The position numbers were made by a program, and so were the translations under genes. From Phytophthora sp. 'mugwort' (lineage: Eukaryota; Oomycota; Peronosporomycetes; Peronosporales; Peronosporaceae): 64,000 bases of DNA. Positions 42,608 to 54,208 of this stretch are shown here, one piece after another. Each line of letters starts with the position of its first letter. Positions within the stretch are counted from its first letter, which is position 1. The stretch is from NCBI GenBank assembly GCA_033558025.1, contig JAUCEF010000008.1, forward strand, positions 1,302,001 through 1,366,000. Reading direction: 5' to 3'. The notes under the pieces were generated by a model, which saw nothing but the letters and a program-made list of their open reading frames with translations, did not search any database and was not told the DNA's origin.

Positions 42608-44408
42608 TTAGGATCCTCCGAGTTTTTGGCCGCCCTGCTTGACGATAAAGAGGTGATGGAAGAATAGTGGGATCTTGACAATGTCGTCGTCGACAACAAT
42701 TCTGACGCTCATGTTTCCAAATGCAGCCTTGTACGTACTTAACTTACAAGCGGTGAAGAAGACCTCGTCTTCTCCGTGAGGTTGGCCGGCCTTTCGTAGG
42801 GTTGCTGTTACGTGTCGACATGGGATTTTGACATGGGTGAATACTTTGCAAGAGCAACACAAAGTCTCCAAATTCACTCGCGTCTGGATCCGAACTCCCT
42901 GCGTGCGGCACTATAGATACCAGGGGCACTTTCAGCGATATTGTACGCTCCACCTTGTTTCCGTTCTCTGCGCGGAATTTCGTCGCCTTGGGCGTTTAAG
43001 ATAGACCTGATTCTGACCACTTAGACGCCAACTTGCGCCGCACTGTAGCGCCGTTCATCATTACCGTCATGGTTTGCTGCAACATTCCGAAAGGCGTCGA
43101 GTTACGAGACCGTTTGTGAGCATGACACTGTTGTCGCTCTCATAAAGTTGGTCGACTTCCAATCGAACAAATCACACGGTACATACTGTTCTTTAGCTGA
43201 GTAAGTTGCCACGATGCCCAAAGGTTTGTTGGCCCACACACACCATTTGACAGGTGAAAATTTTCTCGATGTATTCGCGAGTAGGTTTCCCAAATCCGTT
43301 TTCCAGGGCGTCTAGAGCTGAGTTGTACTTATTTTGTGAAGGTGCGCCCTGTACACGGAGAATCGCATTCTCGGTGGCCTTTCCGCGATGCTTGAACTCT
43401 TTGTGGACGTTGCGAATGATATGTATCGTACAAATTTTGAGATTCAGATAAATTCCTCTAGAAGCTAGTTTCTCAGAGGCGGCGATCATATGGCCGCGGT
43501 CGCAAGAAAGTGGGATTCTGTCAAAGACAACACCAGCGTGAACGCAATTTAAAAAACAACAATGAATATTTTCCTCATTCAGTGAACAACAGCAAAAGCA
43601 ATGGTCAAATTGTTGCCGTTGCCGTCGCGACCAAGCAACGTCAATATAACACCGCGGTACTTGTTGTTCTTGGAATGCGTCCCATCGAAGCCAAATATTG
43701 GGATACATGCCTCAAACGAATCGATCGCATCCCCCAACGCTATGAACGCGCGAAAAAAATGTTCATCCGAATCTAAATCCAACGCAACGCAAGTATCAGG
43801 TTTTTCTCTTGAAACAATTGAGCAGCGGGTATCAATGTAAATGATTGAGCCCATTCAACATCAAAGCTTTCTATGACTGCGTCTTGAGCCCTGTAGAGAA
43901 TGCTACGTAGCTCGTCAATGTTGATGTCATCGCGGCCTGAAACAAGATTCTGAACTCGTCTTCGTGGCACTGTTTTATTAGCAGCAACTGCGCTGGTGAA
44001 AGTACCAATACGCAATAATTGGCGTTTGATTGTCTTACGAAACGAAGTGCATACGTCCGAATGGTGATTGTTGACAAAGGAAACGAAAAATTTCGCTTTC
44101 TTTTTGCCGGGTTCTCGTCTGTTCAACTGAACACGCCAACCACAACGATCGTCTGAGCAATCATATACAGCCTTTTTCCCTCCGTTCTTCTGCGTCTTGC
44201 TCAATTTGAAACACTTGTCAATATCATAGTTGTAGTCCTTACGAAAGTCAGTAGCGCACTTTCGTGTCGGGAAGATTTCGCCCTCTTTAATGGATGGATG
44301 GCGATGGTCGACGTCCACACTGGGCAGCTCCATTGCAGAGTTCGCTTCCTTGAAGCAATCAGTCTCCTGAACTGAAAGCTTCGGGTAACCACCAACATAG
44401 CAATGCAT
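42608..44408 (-). pseudogene. MULE transposase, disrupted
   Basis: Read from 44408 downward: an N-terminal FAR1-like zinc-binding region (FRKDYNYDIDKCFKLSKTQK, CGWRVQLNRRE, NNHHSDVC), then the DDE core with IFGFDGTHSKNNKYRGVILT (first Asp), SCDRGHMIAASEKLASRGI with ICTIHIIRNVHKEFKHRG, and a C-terminal SWIM finger CSCKVFTHVKIPCRHV. The open parts are 43773-44408, 43579-43854, 43193-43708 and 42608-42877, with frame changes near 43790, 43600 and 43200. The expected role is cut-and-paste transposition in the nucleus, and this copy is broken at several points. It has no Ulp1 domain, unlike the relic at 3480-7110. Confidence 0.8.
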
Positions 44409-44560
44409 ATTTTAACGATTGAAAAAAAGTTGAGGCTTCCAAAATAACTTCTAAATTAAACAAGGCTGATGTAAGTTACCATTTGTAGTTGAGCGTGGAG
44501 CTATAAGAGGCCACTGGTCCGTACAGGAGCGTGGGGATGTACGTGCCGTTGCTGCGGGTC

Positions 44561-44718
44561 GTACGTGGAGCTGTTTGTGAGACGAATGCCCCCGGTATTG
44601 TGCGCCACCCAAGTTTTGTTGTTAGGTCCAAACTGAGGGAAAGGTCCTCATTGGGGAAACTGCAGGTGTTAGGTCCACACCTTAGTAACGCAAACTGCTT
44701 TTTAACCAAGGGTATTTA
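44561..44718 (-). repeat. Right terminal inverted repeat of MULE 2
   Basis: Inverted copy of 41755-41893. Its outer end overlaps a separate foldback (44678-44782). Confidence 0.8.
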
Positions 44719-44782
44719 AGGGTATTTCCCCTATTTAAGGATATTACCCCTTGGTTAAAAAGCAGTTTGCGTTACTAAGGTG
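44678..44782. repeat. Foldback at the right end of MULE 2
   Basis: Left arm CACCTTAGTAACGCAAACTG (44678 onward, about 36 bases) is repeated inverted with essentially no mismatch at 44746-44782 (ending TTTGCGTTACTAAGGTG). The spacer of about 33 bases contains TATTTAAGG motifs. It looks like a small foldback or MITE-like insertion, or an extra copy of a TIR end. Confidence 0.8.
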
Positions 44783-44890
44783 AAGCTCGCCATTTCAAAT
44801 CTCAGCTGGTTGATCCACTGTCAACAGCGTGACGGCCGGATTTCTTTGTCTTTGTCTGTAGTCACGTAACTTGAGATAAGCCGGCAATAA

Positions 44891-45397
44891 TTAATGCGGA
44901 ATCATATGATTCTCGTCCAAATTTGCCGTTTTCGAGCCATTTGCAAAACGGCCGGCAAATCGCCAGACCGTTCTGATTGGCCAAAATGTTGCACCTGAGC
45001 GGTCCACCTCATGTGGGTGAATGCAGTCTGCTCGGAAGTCTTCAAAGTCTTTGGTCTTGACAACAGCCATACCGTACAAGTAGATCAGTAGTTTGTCGGT
45101 TGCCCCACGTCTAGCAGCAGCCCATGGATTCCAGGCAACGTCCGACTTGGTGCTGCTGACAAGGTGGTGATCCATCTTCAAATACATCACTTTACTCCAT
45201 GCTGTCGAGGGGGGACGTTTGTTCAGTTTCCATGTACCATCCTGCTTGACTGCCAGATCTTTAACCCTACTACTAAACTGCTGCCACAGTTTGTCCATGA
45301 TCACGTTGAACGACGACAAGGTAGCAACAAAATCTTCCAGCGTTTCTCCTGATGCTTCACGTTGCGTGACGGCAACTTTAACGATTGGTTGGACCAC
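44891..45397 (-). other. Unrecognised open frame, about 168 residues
   Basis: The minus strand is open for 168 codons with a protein-like composition (ETLEDFVATLSSFNVIMDKL, FEDFRADCIHPHEVDRSGA). The first codon is not a strong start, and no family is recognised. Another open frame overlaps at 45362-45757 on the plus strand (DLAGVLTVSRGTQILTVRQH), so at most one is real. The position between transposons suggests a decayed element. Confidence 0.3.
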
Positions 45398-45757
45398 AAG
45401 CTGAATGCGCAGATGCTGGGGTTGGACCTTGCTGGCGTCTTGACGGTATCAAGGGGGACGCAGATCTTGACTGTGAGGCAGCACAAGGTATACGGTGAGT
45501 TGGAGGCACTGGAGATGCCGCTGCTCGCGCAGATGGTGCCGATCCGGGCGAGGTCCGTGATCTTTGGCGTGAGCAAGCCGCTTCAGGAGATGGAGCTCAT
45601 GGCGGTGGTGTGCGTTTTTGCAGTGGCTATGGCGACACGCGCCGCTCTGAAGCGCTCTCAACAATCGGTACCGATGGCGACTCGGATCGTGAAGGAACGG
45701 TCGATTGTTTCACGGTGGAAGCGCGCTAGGTGCTTAAAGTTGTTGAGATACGTCTAA

Positions 45758-46450
45758 GTTGGGCAATACCGCTTTCTCGACCTTGCCTCCGTCGAGTTTC
45801 CACAGTGTGGTGCACTTCATATTGATTCCGACAGTTGATATTTGATTAGACTTCAAGAGGTACGGCGATTCAGTGAACGAGTGGAAATTTTGGGTAGAAT
45901 CTACAATAGCAAGGGAACGATAAAAGTTTGAACGCGAGTATTTCCTCCGCCTCCTTTGGGAATACAAACGTTGGAGATGCGCCCGAAGCCAGCGCTGAAT
46001 CTGTCGGACGAAGCAGCAGGATCAAGGGTCAGCGCTTCGTCGCTGCCATCGGAAGCGCTTTCGGACATTGGCGTTCCTCTCGCTCAGTTATTTACGTAAA
46101 GCAATCTCAGCCTTCTCATTGCTTGCCCATATAGTACAGTAACCACTTGTACTATACCGGTATAGATCAACCTGTCTAAGATGACATTGTGTAGCAAAAT
46201 ATCCTATCGTGCTTGATACGATCTGTTTCCACTAAGTCGGTAGACGTTACGTTTGTATACTACGAAAAACTACATATATATCTGACTTGAAACTTGATAG
46301 CTTCTGATGATAGATCTAGCCTAGACAGTCGTGAAGTATGACATTAACTTTTGTTTCTTTAACGATCAGTGTGAATCCGCAGCTCATCTCGAAGGCGACT
46401 CTGCAACAGACGCAATAATTGTCACACATCGACATCAAAACAACCTCAAC
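45758..46450. other. Stretch without a supported gene
   Basis: Mixed sequence with a TATACCGGTATA palindrome near 46155. Nothing recognisable as coding. Confidence 0.4.
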
Positions 46451-46455
46451 TGCAT

Positions 46456-47400
46456 TCACCTTCTCCTTGCTAGTGATCTGGGCTGGTTCGCGTCGTTCGT
46501 TACGTCGTCAGTGGGCGATGACTGGCCGAATACGTCTCCACAATCTTCTCGCTCGGCTGAATCAAGCAGGACATCATCGTTATATTTGCTAAGAAGCTCC
46601 TCGACAGTGTACTCCTCCATAGTCATGTCGTCGTTTTTTTCTTCAGAACATAAAAACTCGTCAATGCTCATAGGATCGCGGATCCGTAGAAGCCGCGTGC
46701 ACGTAAGTAGGCTACTGTTAGTTATTCGACCGGCTTCCTTGCGTGCACGCCGAGACGTCGTCCGGCCTGGAACTAGTCCGGTATGGCGGAAGCAGTTCAG
46801 AATTTGTGCCACTGGATATCACACGCCAACATGACTTCACCGAACGCATCGCAGTGAGGTCCGCGGGTGTAGATGTCGTGCTGCAAACCACGTTCTGCAA
46901 CGTCTAACGCCTGTTGAAGCTGACGCTGGCGGTAACATCGTTTGAGCGATGCAATAATTCCAGCATATAAAGGCTGAATCTTAGACGTCATGTTGGGAGG
47001 CAGAAACACGACTTCGACACTGCGCAATTGCATGTTGCTGACTGTGTGGGACGACGCGTTGTCCAAACTCAATGCAATATGGCGGCGGCATGCATGCATT
47101 TCCGCGTCCAGCTTGTTCAATCACTCCTGGAACAGTACGCCTAGCATCCACACCTTCTCGTTGTTGTGATAATAGAAGCCCTACTGCTCACCAGTTTTCT
47201 TCTTTAAACCCGCGGTTTAAACGCATGACCTATAATGAATGGCTCTCTTTTATCAAAACCGTCCGTATTACAGGCCCATGCGACCGTGAAGCGCGTCTTG
47301 TTCGTTTTGGAGCCCAAACACGAGATCCAGCTCGTCGACATTTCCTGCTAAAAAAGCCTCATCTCAGCCACACAACTCAGGTGTACGACCGGTCCACGCG
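46456..47400 (-). pseudogene. Pogo/Tigger-type (DDE_1) transposase relic
   Basis: The minus strand gives RFTVAWACNTDGFDKREPFI (about 47250), a core piece of the DDE_1 family. It continues after a frame change at 46797-47120 with IALSLDNASSH and VEVVFLPPNMTSKIQPLYAG (catalytic region; QPLDAG is expected, Tyr replaces the Asp-containing D-A-G). It then shifts near 46800 to NCFRHTGLVPGR and an acidic C-terminus (LLSKYNDDVLLDSAE). These motifs define the pogo superfamily in oomycetes. The N-terminal HTH was not found. The changes make it inactive. Confidence 0.75.
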
Positions 47401-47409
47401 ATAACAATG

Positions 47410-48450
47410 ATACATTTCACTCTCCCTCACTGTCCCGTTTCCACATGGATGGCACCGAAGCACGTCTTGCTTGATTGTTGCGGCGGTCGCAGTGCTCACG
47501 ATGAGTAACCACCTGATCGGTGATGAACCTCTCGCTGGGGTCCACGCGTTCTGCTACGTCAGCAGGGGCAGAGAGGCCTCGGGCCCGGCGCCCAAAGTGT
47601 TCAATGGCCCCGTGGTAGCTTACCGAACGACCCCGCTAGGATCGCGGGCTTTGATGCCATACTCGCGAAGAGATCTAACGATCGGGCGCGCCACAGGGCG
47701 TTGGCAAAGCGTAGCTCTCCCTCTTCGAGCCATTGGGTCTGAGCATCACTGAGGCTATTAGCGAGCGCACCCGTTTCCAAACCTGACGATGTGTATAGCG
47801 CAATCAGCGTCTCAAGCGCGGGCGCTCGTGAACGGACTTGGTGTGAGAAGTACGCGGGGGTCAGGCTCTGGAGAGCACGGAAGACTTGTGTCGGTCTTGT
47901 AATCCAGCTCCATCTCCTCACCGATGATCGCAGAGATATTGTCTGAGAATCGAGTAGGCCGTCACACAGTCGCCGCTTGTCGAATCTGTCATTATGCGGG
48001 GCGCGTGCCGACGACGGTATTCAGAGTGATACTCCACAATGAGTGTAGCACGCGCTGGAAGTGAACGGGCCTCGGGTCCGCCGGCCGAGTGTGCATTAGG
48101 TGCTGTGGGTCCCGTGGGCTTCACCCGGACGAAGAGACGAGGAGCGTTGACGATGGTACAAAAAATAGCTTTATGGCTGGGAGCCATAAACGGGATCATG
48201 TCGGGCCAGCTCTTTGAACTTGGAAAATTCTCGAGCGAGGTCTTGCGATGCCTATGGACCAGACAACATGCGCGGTTAACTAAACTGGAGGCAATGACGA
48301 CTGAGGACACCGCGTATACTCAGTCTCGTGGGGGAGGGTATAGCGGGGTTACTTTCAAGGTTATTGATTATGTGGGGCATGTGTCCACAACAGCCCTTAT
48401 AACAATACTCAGCACGAAACAGTTAACTAGATCTCAGTAGGTGGGTTACA
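47410..48450. other. Unrecognised region with overlapping open frames
   Basis: Minus-strand frames at 47601-47921 (ALWRARSLDLFASMASKPA) and 47918-48310 (LIVEYHSEYRRRHAPRIMTD) overlap plus-strand frames (47471-47752, 48039-48440). None has a domain known to me. The pattern suggests a decayed retroelement gag or a cellular gene fragment. Confidence 0.25.
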
Positions 48451-48639
48451 GTCAATATACACCATTAAACTAGGCTCTAGTATGTTAGATAGTGAGTTCT
48501 ATTCACTTACACCGCAGGCGGCTTTGCAGCGCATAAAAAAAATACATTCACTTCACAATTTGAAGTAAAGCGTTCTTTGCCTTTTAGAGTACCTTGACTC
48601 TTGGAGTTAACTTACGGGTTCGTCTTGGTTTTTGTATTG

Positions 48640-49400
48640 AACCTAAGGTAACACCTTAAACAAGACACTATCTGAGTATGTGTCTTCCTCCGACGCTAAA
48701 GCTATTGCATCCCCGCTGCAGATCAAATCTACGGTTAACGTGGGGTCAAGGCATTTCATCGTGCGCGGAAGTATCAGCTTCGCCACGCTATCGCTTACCA
48801 CACCCTCAATCAGTACGGACCAACCTACTTAACTGCTAGTTTTTCCTTCTTCAGCTCTGTTTTCTCAATAAATGGCTTTAGCTGCACGTTCTTGATATCG
48901 ATCAGTACCAATTCACCTATCCTGAAAACAACTTGTCGACGCGATCGTAGTACTCTTTCTGCCATTCTTGACCCTTTTTTTAATTTTAATGCGCCTGCTC
49001 TACGATCTCCTGCCTTCCTGGCAAATATCCAGGCAAACTCAGATAGCGTCTAATCACTTTCTGAATACAGCTCTTTCATCTCCTCTATCAAGGTATTCGA
49101 CACCTTGTGTCTTGTTTCTACTTCGTGTGGTGGTAGCTCCGATGACGTATTTATGAGATCGGAACTTGCACACTCGATGGTTCTGATATGCTCCACCCAT
49201 CATTACCCTCATACGACGCCATGCACCTCAGGGCATCTTCCAGCACTAGGTTCTGACATTCCGTCTGACCATCGGCTTGCGTCGTATGATCCACGATCAT
49301 GCTCAGTTTCACACCCACTTTCCAAAAGTCAGATCAGAAAGGAACTTCGAGGCTCGGTCGCTGATGATCTCCTTCGGTAATCAGTGGTGTCTGACAACAG
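48640..49400 (-). pseudogene. Ty3/Gypsy integrase C-terminal fragment
   Basis: The minus strand reads, in order, KEIISDRASKFLSDLTFGKW and DHTTQADGQTECQNLVLED (core DDE, around 49270-49390), QKEYYDRVDKLFS, then IGELVLIDIKNVQLKPFIEK and LIEGVVSDSVAKLILPRTMK (C-terminal barrel), with stops and frame changes. This is the standard oomycete Gypsy integrase end. Nothing of the rest of this element was found next to it. Confidence 0.65.
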
Positions 49401-49415
49401 CTTCAAAGAAAACCT

Positions 49416-50126
49416 TTACTGGATCCTTTTCACCAGCCTTCGCACAGATAGGTGCGTCCTTTGCTTGTTTGGATAGCTTGCCCAAACGACGGCATCCTCC
49501 ATCAGTCTCACACTAGCGGCAACACGTACATGTCCGTCGCATCCTCCACTTCCTCCTCGATCATCGCCTCCACGCCCACGAAGTCCTTCGTGGCCACGCT
49601 GACCTTGCCCCCCGCATCCACGCCTACCTTGCTCCCCGCATCCACGCCCACTCAGTCCGCCATGTCCGCCAGCGGCAGCGGCAGCACCACCCATACCAAC
49701 GTCGGTTTCCAGGCGTACATGTACATGCCGTCCGCCTCCACGTCCACCAGCTGCGTCAAGCAGACGTCGCTGCAGTTGTCCATTAAAGAAACAGGATGAG
49801 AAGTCTCTGACCGACTTCCCGTACGTACGTTTGAGGCTTGCCAAGCGCAATCGGAGCTGGTTGGCAGGGCGCTCCGTCCTCATCCGGCTCGCCATATACG
49901 CCCAGGTAATGTCGCAAGCCCTCGCTCTCAAAGAGAAAAGCAATCTGCACTGTCGCCTTGTCCTCCCAGTCCTGAAACGTTGTACGCATACAACTAAGCT
50001 TTTGTATTGAGAGATGAGACCAGGATAGTAGTGACACGAGCGTGCGTGTGTCTTATATTTTGCATCGTGAAAGTGGGTGGCGGGAGTTGGTGATATTGCT
50101 GGACCACTTATGTCGCCTACATCCAT
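49416..50126 (-). other. Unrecognised Gly-rich minus-strand frames, possibly gag-like
   Basis: The frame 49783-50037 (FQDWEDKATVQIAFLFESEG, YLGVYGEPDEDGAPCQPAP) looks protein-like. The long frame 49416-50126 is Gly/Arg-rich and is likely a shadow of repeated ACGCCCAC units on the plus strand (49560-49680). No family recognised. Confidence 0.3.
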
Positions 50127-50275
50127 GTGACGACGGTGACGTGTAGGTGGATTGTGCTTTGGAAAATATAACCATAGGTTATCGAAATTTCACACACAAC
50201 CCTATCAAAAAGTCTCATTTGATTGGTTGTAAAACGGGTAACAAGATTCGGTGGATGCGATCGGAAATAAGCGTA

Positions 50276-50370
50276 AAAGGGCGAAAATGCGCCCTTTGCA
50301 CCATGTTAAGCAAACCGTCTTAAAGGGCGAGAAATGCGCCCTCGTATCGCGAAAGGGTGAAGAACGCGCC
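50276..50370. repeat. Three imperfect AAAGGGCGAAATGCGCCCT units
   Basis: AAAGGGCGAAAATGCGCCC at 50276, AAAGGGCGAGAAATGCGCCC at 50322 and GAAAGGGTGAAGAACGCGCC at 50350. Each of the first two is a short self-complementary palindrome (AAGGGCG...CGCCCTT-like). The next base pairs begin the pol fragment. Confidence 0.6.
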
Positions 50371-50371
50371 G

Positions 50372-53300
50372 CAGATCTACCAACGATTGGTGGACAAGGC
50401 TTTCTATGAATTCATGAAGACCCCGAAATCTGAACCTTCATGACACCGTACAGACCTGTTTGACATAGGAGAACCCGAAGATCCCGGCAAACCTTCGCCC
50501 TTCTAGGATGGAGATCATATATCGACGACATCCTGATCACTGCTGGAACTTGGGATCTGCTATGCGATCGAGTAGAACGCCTACTGGATACCTGTGACAG
50601 ATGGAACTTGTCGATCAGTGTCGTCAAGAGTTTCAGGTGACTAAGAAAAGTGGATTACCCAGGGCATCAAGTGTTGATCGAAGGCCTGAAGGCACATCCG
50701 AAGGACGTAAAAGGGTTACCCGACTCGCCTTTCCCGGAATCGCTCAGTCGATGCAATCGTTCCTAGGCAGTTTGAATTACTATAGCCGATTCATTGAAGA
50801 CTATGCAATTTATGCAGCAGTCTTGTATGACCTGCGTGAAGTGGATTTTTAACGAGCTGAGGAAGCGTCAAGAACTTCGTTGAGCTCTCGGTGAAACTTT
50901 ATCCAATCTCGATTTGGACGTTCCAGATCCAGACAGATCCGGTTATCCTCTACCCAATCAACCGAAGACGGTCCTGCGTGCAGCAGAAGAGAAGTGGATT
51001 CGGGCGTTCAGACCTTTTAACAAACTGAAGGAGAAGATTGCCGCCACCCGACCTTTCTTTACTTCTATAAAACCTGTGGAAGTCGTTTACGCCAGTGAGT
51101 GGGCGATCTCGGCCGCTCTGATGCAAGAACATGATCGTGTGTACCACCCAGTGATGTGCACGAGTCCTGCGTTGAAGTCGAATGAACTTAACTACAACGT
51201 GGTAGAGAAGGAAGTGTTGGCCCTGCTGCGGATTTGGGATCTGAACTACAACATGTTGGTTGGGCGACAGATCCGGATCCTGACCAGACACTCGACGCTG
51301 GCATGGCTCTTCAGATCACCTGGTCGCCAAGGACGACTAGGTCAATGGGCTGCTCTCATGTCGCCATGGACACCCGAGATCGAGAAGTGTACGAAGGTAG
51401 ACGATGAGATCTTGGGGGCGATCCCCGCCAGTATTACACCTCGGTCCAAGGTGGGCGAGGCTTTGATAATGATCGCGCCCAGGAAAGAGCCACACCGTCA
51501 GATTCAAGCACCGATCCCAGTCATAGGCGCGGACGAAGAGTTGTTGCTGGTGAGTTTTGACGGATCCGCACGAATAAAACGAGGCGGCGGAGCCTATAGT
51601 GCGATTTTGTGGATGTTACCTGACTGGACGGTTTTGAAGGCCCGATCCAGTTATGCCGCGGATCTGACTGTGACCGAGGCAGAGTACAATGGACTCCTGC
51701 TGTCTTTTGACTTGTTGGAAGGGATGACGCAGGGACGTTTGGTGATTTGCGGTGATTCAAATCTGGTGATCAGACAAGCGCGAGGTGAGATCGACTGCAA
51801 GGCACCCGGATTAACGCTGTTGAGGCAGAAGGCCTTGGATCGGCTCAAGGTCTGGCCAGATCACGAACTGTTACACGTGTAGTGCGACTGGAATGCTAGT
51901 GCGGACAGTTTAGCCAGCGCTGCGTTGCAGCGGCAGCAAGGAGTCGTCATTAACGAGGTGGAGGCGTATCAGGATCTGGCCACGCTGAATGGCTTAGATG
52001 AGATCCTAATGATCAGATCGGAGGACACCGTGGTGCGAGTCTCGCCAGTAGCGCGAGTTTTGGACGAGGTTTTTGTGAGAGACCTCCGTGTCGATCGTAT
52101 CCGACAGGTCCAAGACGAGGAAGTGTGGATATCAAGTTTGAAGAAGTATCTGACTGGAGATGTGACCGATCTCACACAAGATCAGGCTAGACTATCCCGT
52201 GGCAAAATAGCGTCGGACTATGACGTTTACGACAATGATCTGCTGTTCTACTGTCCACCTACCAAGAGATCGGAATTAGATCGGGACGGATTGATGATGC
52301 TGGTCGCGCCCAAGACACTCCGCCTTGATATCTTGCATCACTATCATGCGAGCGTTGAAGGTGGACATCAGGGGATTGGTCGTACATATTAACGGATCAG
52401 GGACCATTTTCACTGGAGAGGTTTATATCGCAGTGTGCAGATATATGTGGGTGAATGTGTAGACTGCGAAACTGGAAAGGGTCGTCCCACGATCAGAGGA
52501 GAATCGCCTGGAACCTCGAGGCAACATATCCTTTTCAGATCATTGCAATGGATCACGTACCCTCGCTGCCAAAGTCGTTCAAGGGCAACACTGAACTACT
52601 GATCTGGGTGGATCTGCTCACGGGATATGTGATCGAGAAGGCAAGTGCGTCTAGAACGGCCCAGACCATCGCCGAGTCGTACGAAAAATGTGGCTTCCGA
52701 AGATTTGGTGCTAGTGAGGCGATCCGCCACGATCGAGAACCCGGGTTCATGTCTGACTTCTTCCGAGCGTTTAACAAGGTCCTCGGACAGCGACAGAGGT
52801 CGATGATGGCGTATCGACCGCAAGCAAATGGAACCGCGGACCGAAAGGTACAGACCATAAATCGAGCTTTGGAGATGTATGTTCAAGATCTAAACCAGCA
52901 GGATGGGATGCGTATGCGAAGCGACTGACGTTTGCGATCAACACGGCCCAAGATCGAGTGCGAGGGATACACCATTTTATCTAGTACACGGATGGGACCC
53001 CAGATCGACATTGGAAGCCACGATACCTTTGGGAAGTATTCGCACCCGAGATCTAGATCCTAGGAGATGGAGGTGTCAGATCTAGCGTTCTTACACAATG
53101 GAAAGGGAACATGTCAATATCAAGCTGAAGGAGGCGATCTCAGATCGAGCCGATCGGCATAATGAAGAGGCCGATCCACATCAGATCGAAACCGGATCTC
53201 AAGTTGGTCGTATCTGGATCGCGTGAAGGAAGGATATGCGCGTAAGCTAGCACAGCTGTGGCATGGTCCTTTCCGAGTTGCAGAGAAGATCAACGAATAC

Positions 53301-53690
53301 TCACTACGCCTCGAGATTGCCGGAACGGAGTATCAGCTCTTCCCGATTGTACATGTGTCCAAGTTTAAGTTGGTCAAGGAATTCCCAGATCGGCCACAGA
53401 TCGAGTTGACTGTACCAGGCTCGGATCGACTGGATTTTGACGAAACTCTGTTGCCCGAAGATATCTGGACGCCGGATCTAGAGATAGACGAATACGAAGT
53501 GGAGAAGATCACTGATCTGAAGACAGGTAGAAGAACTCGGTATGGACGGATCTATCGGGAATTTCTGGTACATTAGAAGGAATATGCAGACCCAGCTGGG
53601 TGGATGAAGCCAATCTCAACTGCGGAGCACTCCTTCACGATTTTCATCGGGGACAGGCTAACCGGAATCGTTTCGGTGTGATGCAGTCCC
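50372..53690 (+). pseudogene. Chromodomain Ty3/Gypsy pol with two RNase H domains (5'-truncated)
   Basis: The RT fragment starts abruptly with QIYQRLVDKAFYEFM at 50372, and the YIDD box (SYIDDILITAGT) is at 50518-50529. The RT connection region follows (SFLGSLNYYSRFIEDYAIYA, 50757). The conventional RNase H has EVVYASEWAISAALMQEHD and NVVEKEVLALLRIW. After it a second, separate RNase H (about 51530-51960) shows the four acidic residues: SFDGSARIKRGGGAYS, TEAEYNGLLLSFDLL, ICGDSNLVI and DWNASADSLAS. Integrase follows with the H-H-C-C part (HHYHASVEGGHQG), core IIAMDHVPSL and RHDREPGFMSDFF, and PQANGTADRKV, where Asp replaces the catalytic Glu. A chromodomain (YEVEKITDLKTGRRTRYG, 53490-53580, then a TAG where Trp is expected) closes it. 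In-frame stops and shifts at about 50850, 51880, 52390, 52930 and 53575 make it inactive. Extra RNase H domains of this kind are reported in oomycete and plant Gypsy elements. Confidence 0.8.
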
Positions 53691-53699
53691 ACGCGGAAT

Positions 53700-54200
53700 A
53701 GTGAGATCGAGGAGATCGCGGCGAGTTGGTCACCACGATGACGGATCGGAAGAATGATCTATGGGAAGGCTATAGATCGGAGGAGGAAACGGGTGATGTA
53801 TGTGACTTTATGCATGTAAATCTGCACGACATTTCGAGAAACTGAAATCTGGATCGGGTAAGCTCCAGACGAAGAGTAGGACGCATGAAGACCCAAAACA
53901 ATCAAGACGGAAAGAAGGAAGCATGGATGAAAAGAATAATGGCTAGGATGAATGCATAGATACCTACTCATGAACGACGGCTTCACACGGAAATTGTCGG
54001 GATGGAAGACCAGAGCCAAGTGTAAAACGAACCGAGTCAAGGGTCGAACTTGTTCCGAAGTCGACCGATCCGGTGCGCCGGATGTTCCATAGGCCGATCA
54101 CGAAATTGGTTGCGCTAGGTGTCAGCTTCACGTAGGGCCACCAGAAGGTCACCAGGTTCAGCTTGGTGAAGATCGGGGTCAACAAGGTTGGCTGCCCGGG
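53700..54200. other. Spacer between chromodomain pol and minus-strand gag
   Basis: No supported gene. Enriched in GATCGG/AGATC motifs, similar to the flanking elements. No LTR matching 57.5-59.3 kb could be recognised here. Confidence 0.4.
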
Positions 54201-54208
54201 ATGCCTTT

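Larger units (their letters stand above)
41755..44718 (-). mobile_element. Mutator-like element with long terminal inverted repeats
   Basis: A region of about 140 bp at each end is an inverted copy of the other: 41755-41893 and 44561-44718 share TAAGGGTATTT near the ends, GTGGACCT-type repeats, and ACCGGGGGCATTCGTCTCAC. Between them a minus-strand transposase is encoded. Long TIRs with a single transposase having a SWIM finger fit MULEs. A target-site duplication could not be read because the right end runs into a foldback. Confidence 0.8.

Noticed and set aside
45362..45757. Plus-strand ORF of 131 codons
   Set aside because: It overlaps a minus-strand ORF of similar quality, and neither has a known domain.
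49416..50126. 236-codon Gly-rich minus-strand ORF as a gene
   Set aside because: The Gly/Arg-rich part mirrors a plus-strand ACGCCCAC-type tandem repeat; only a small segment looks protein-like.
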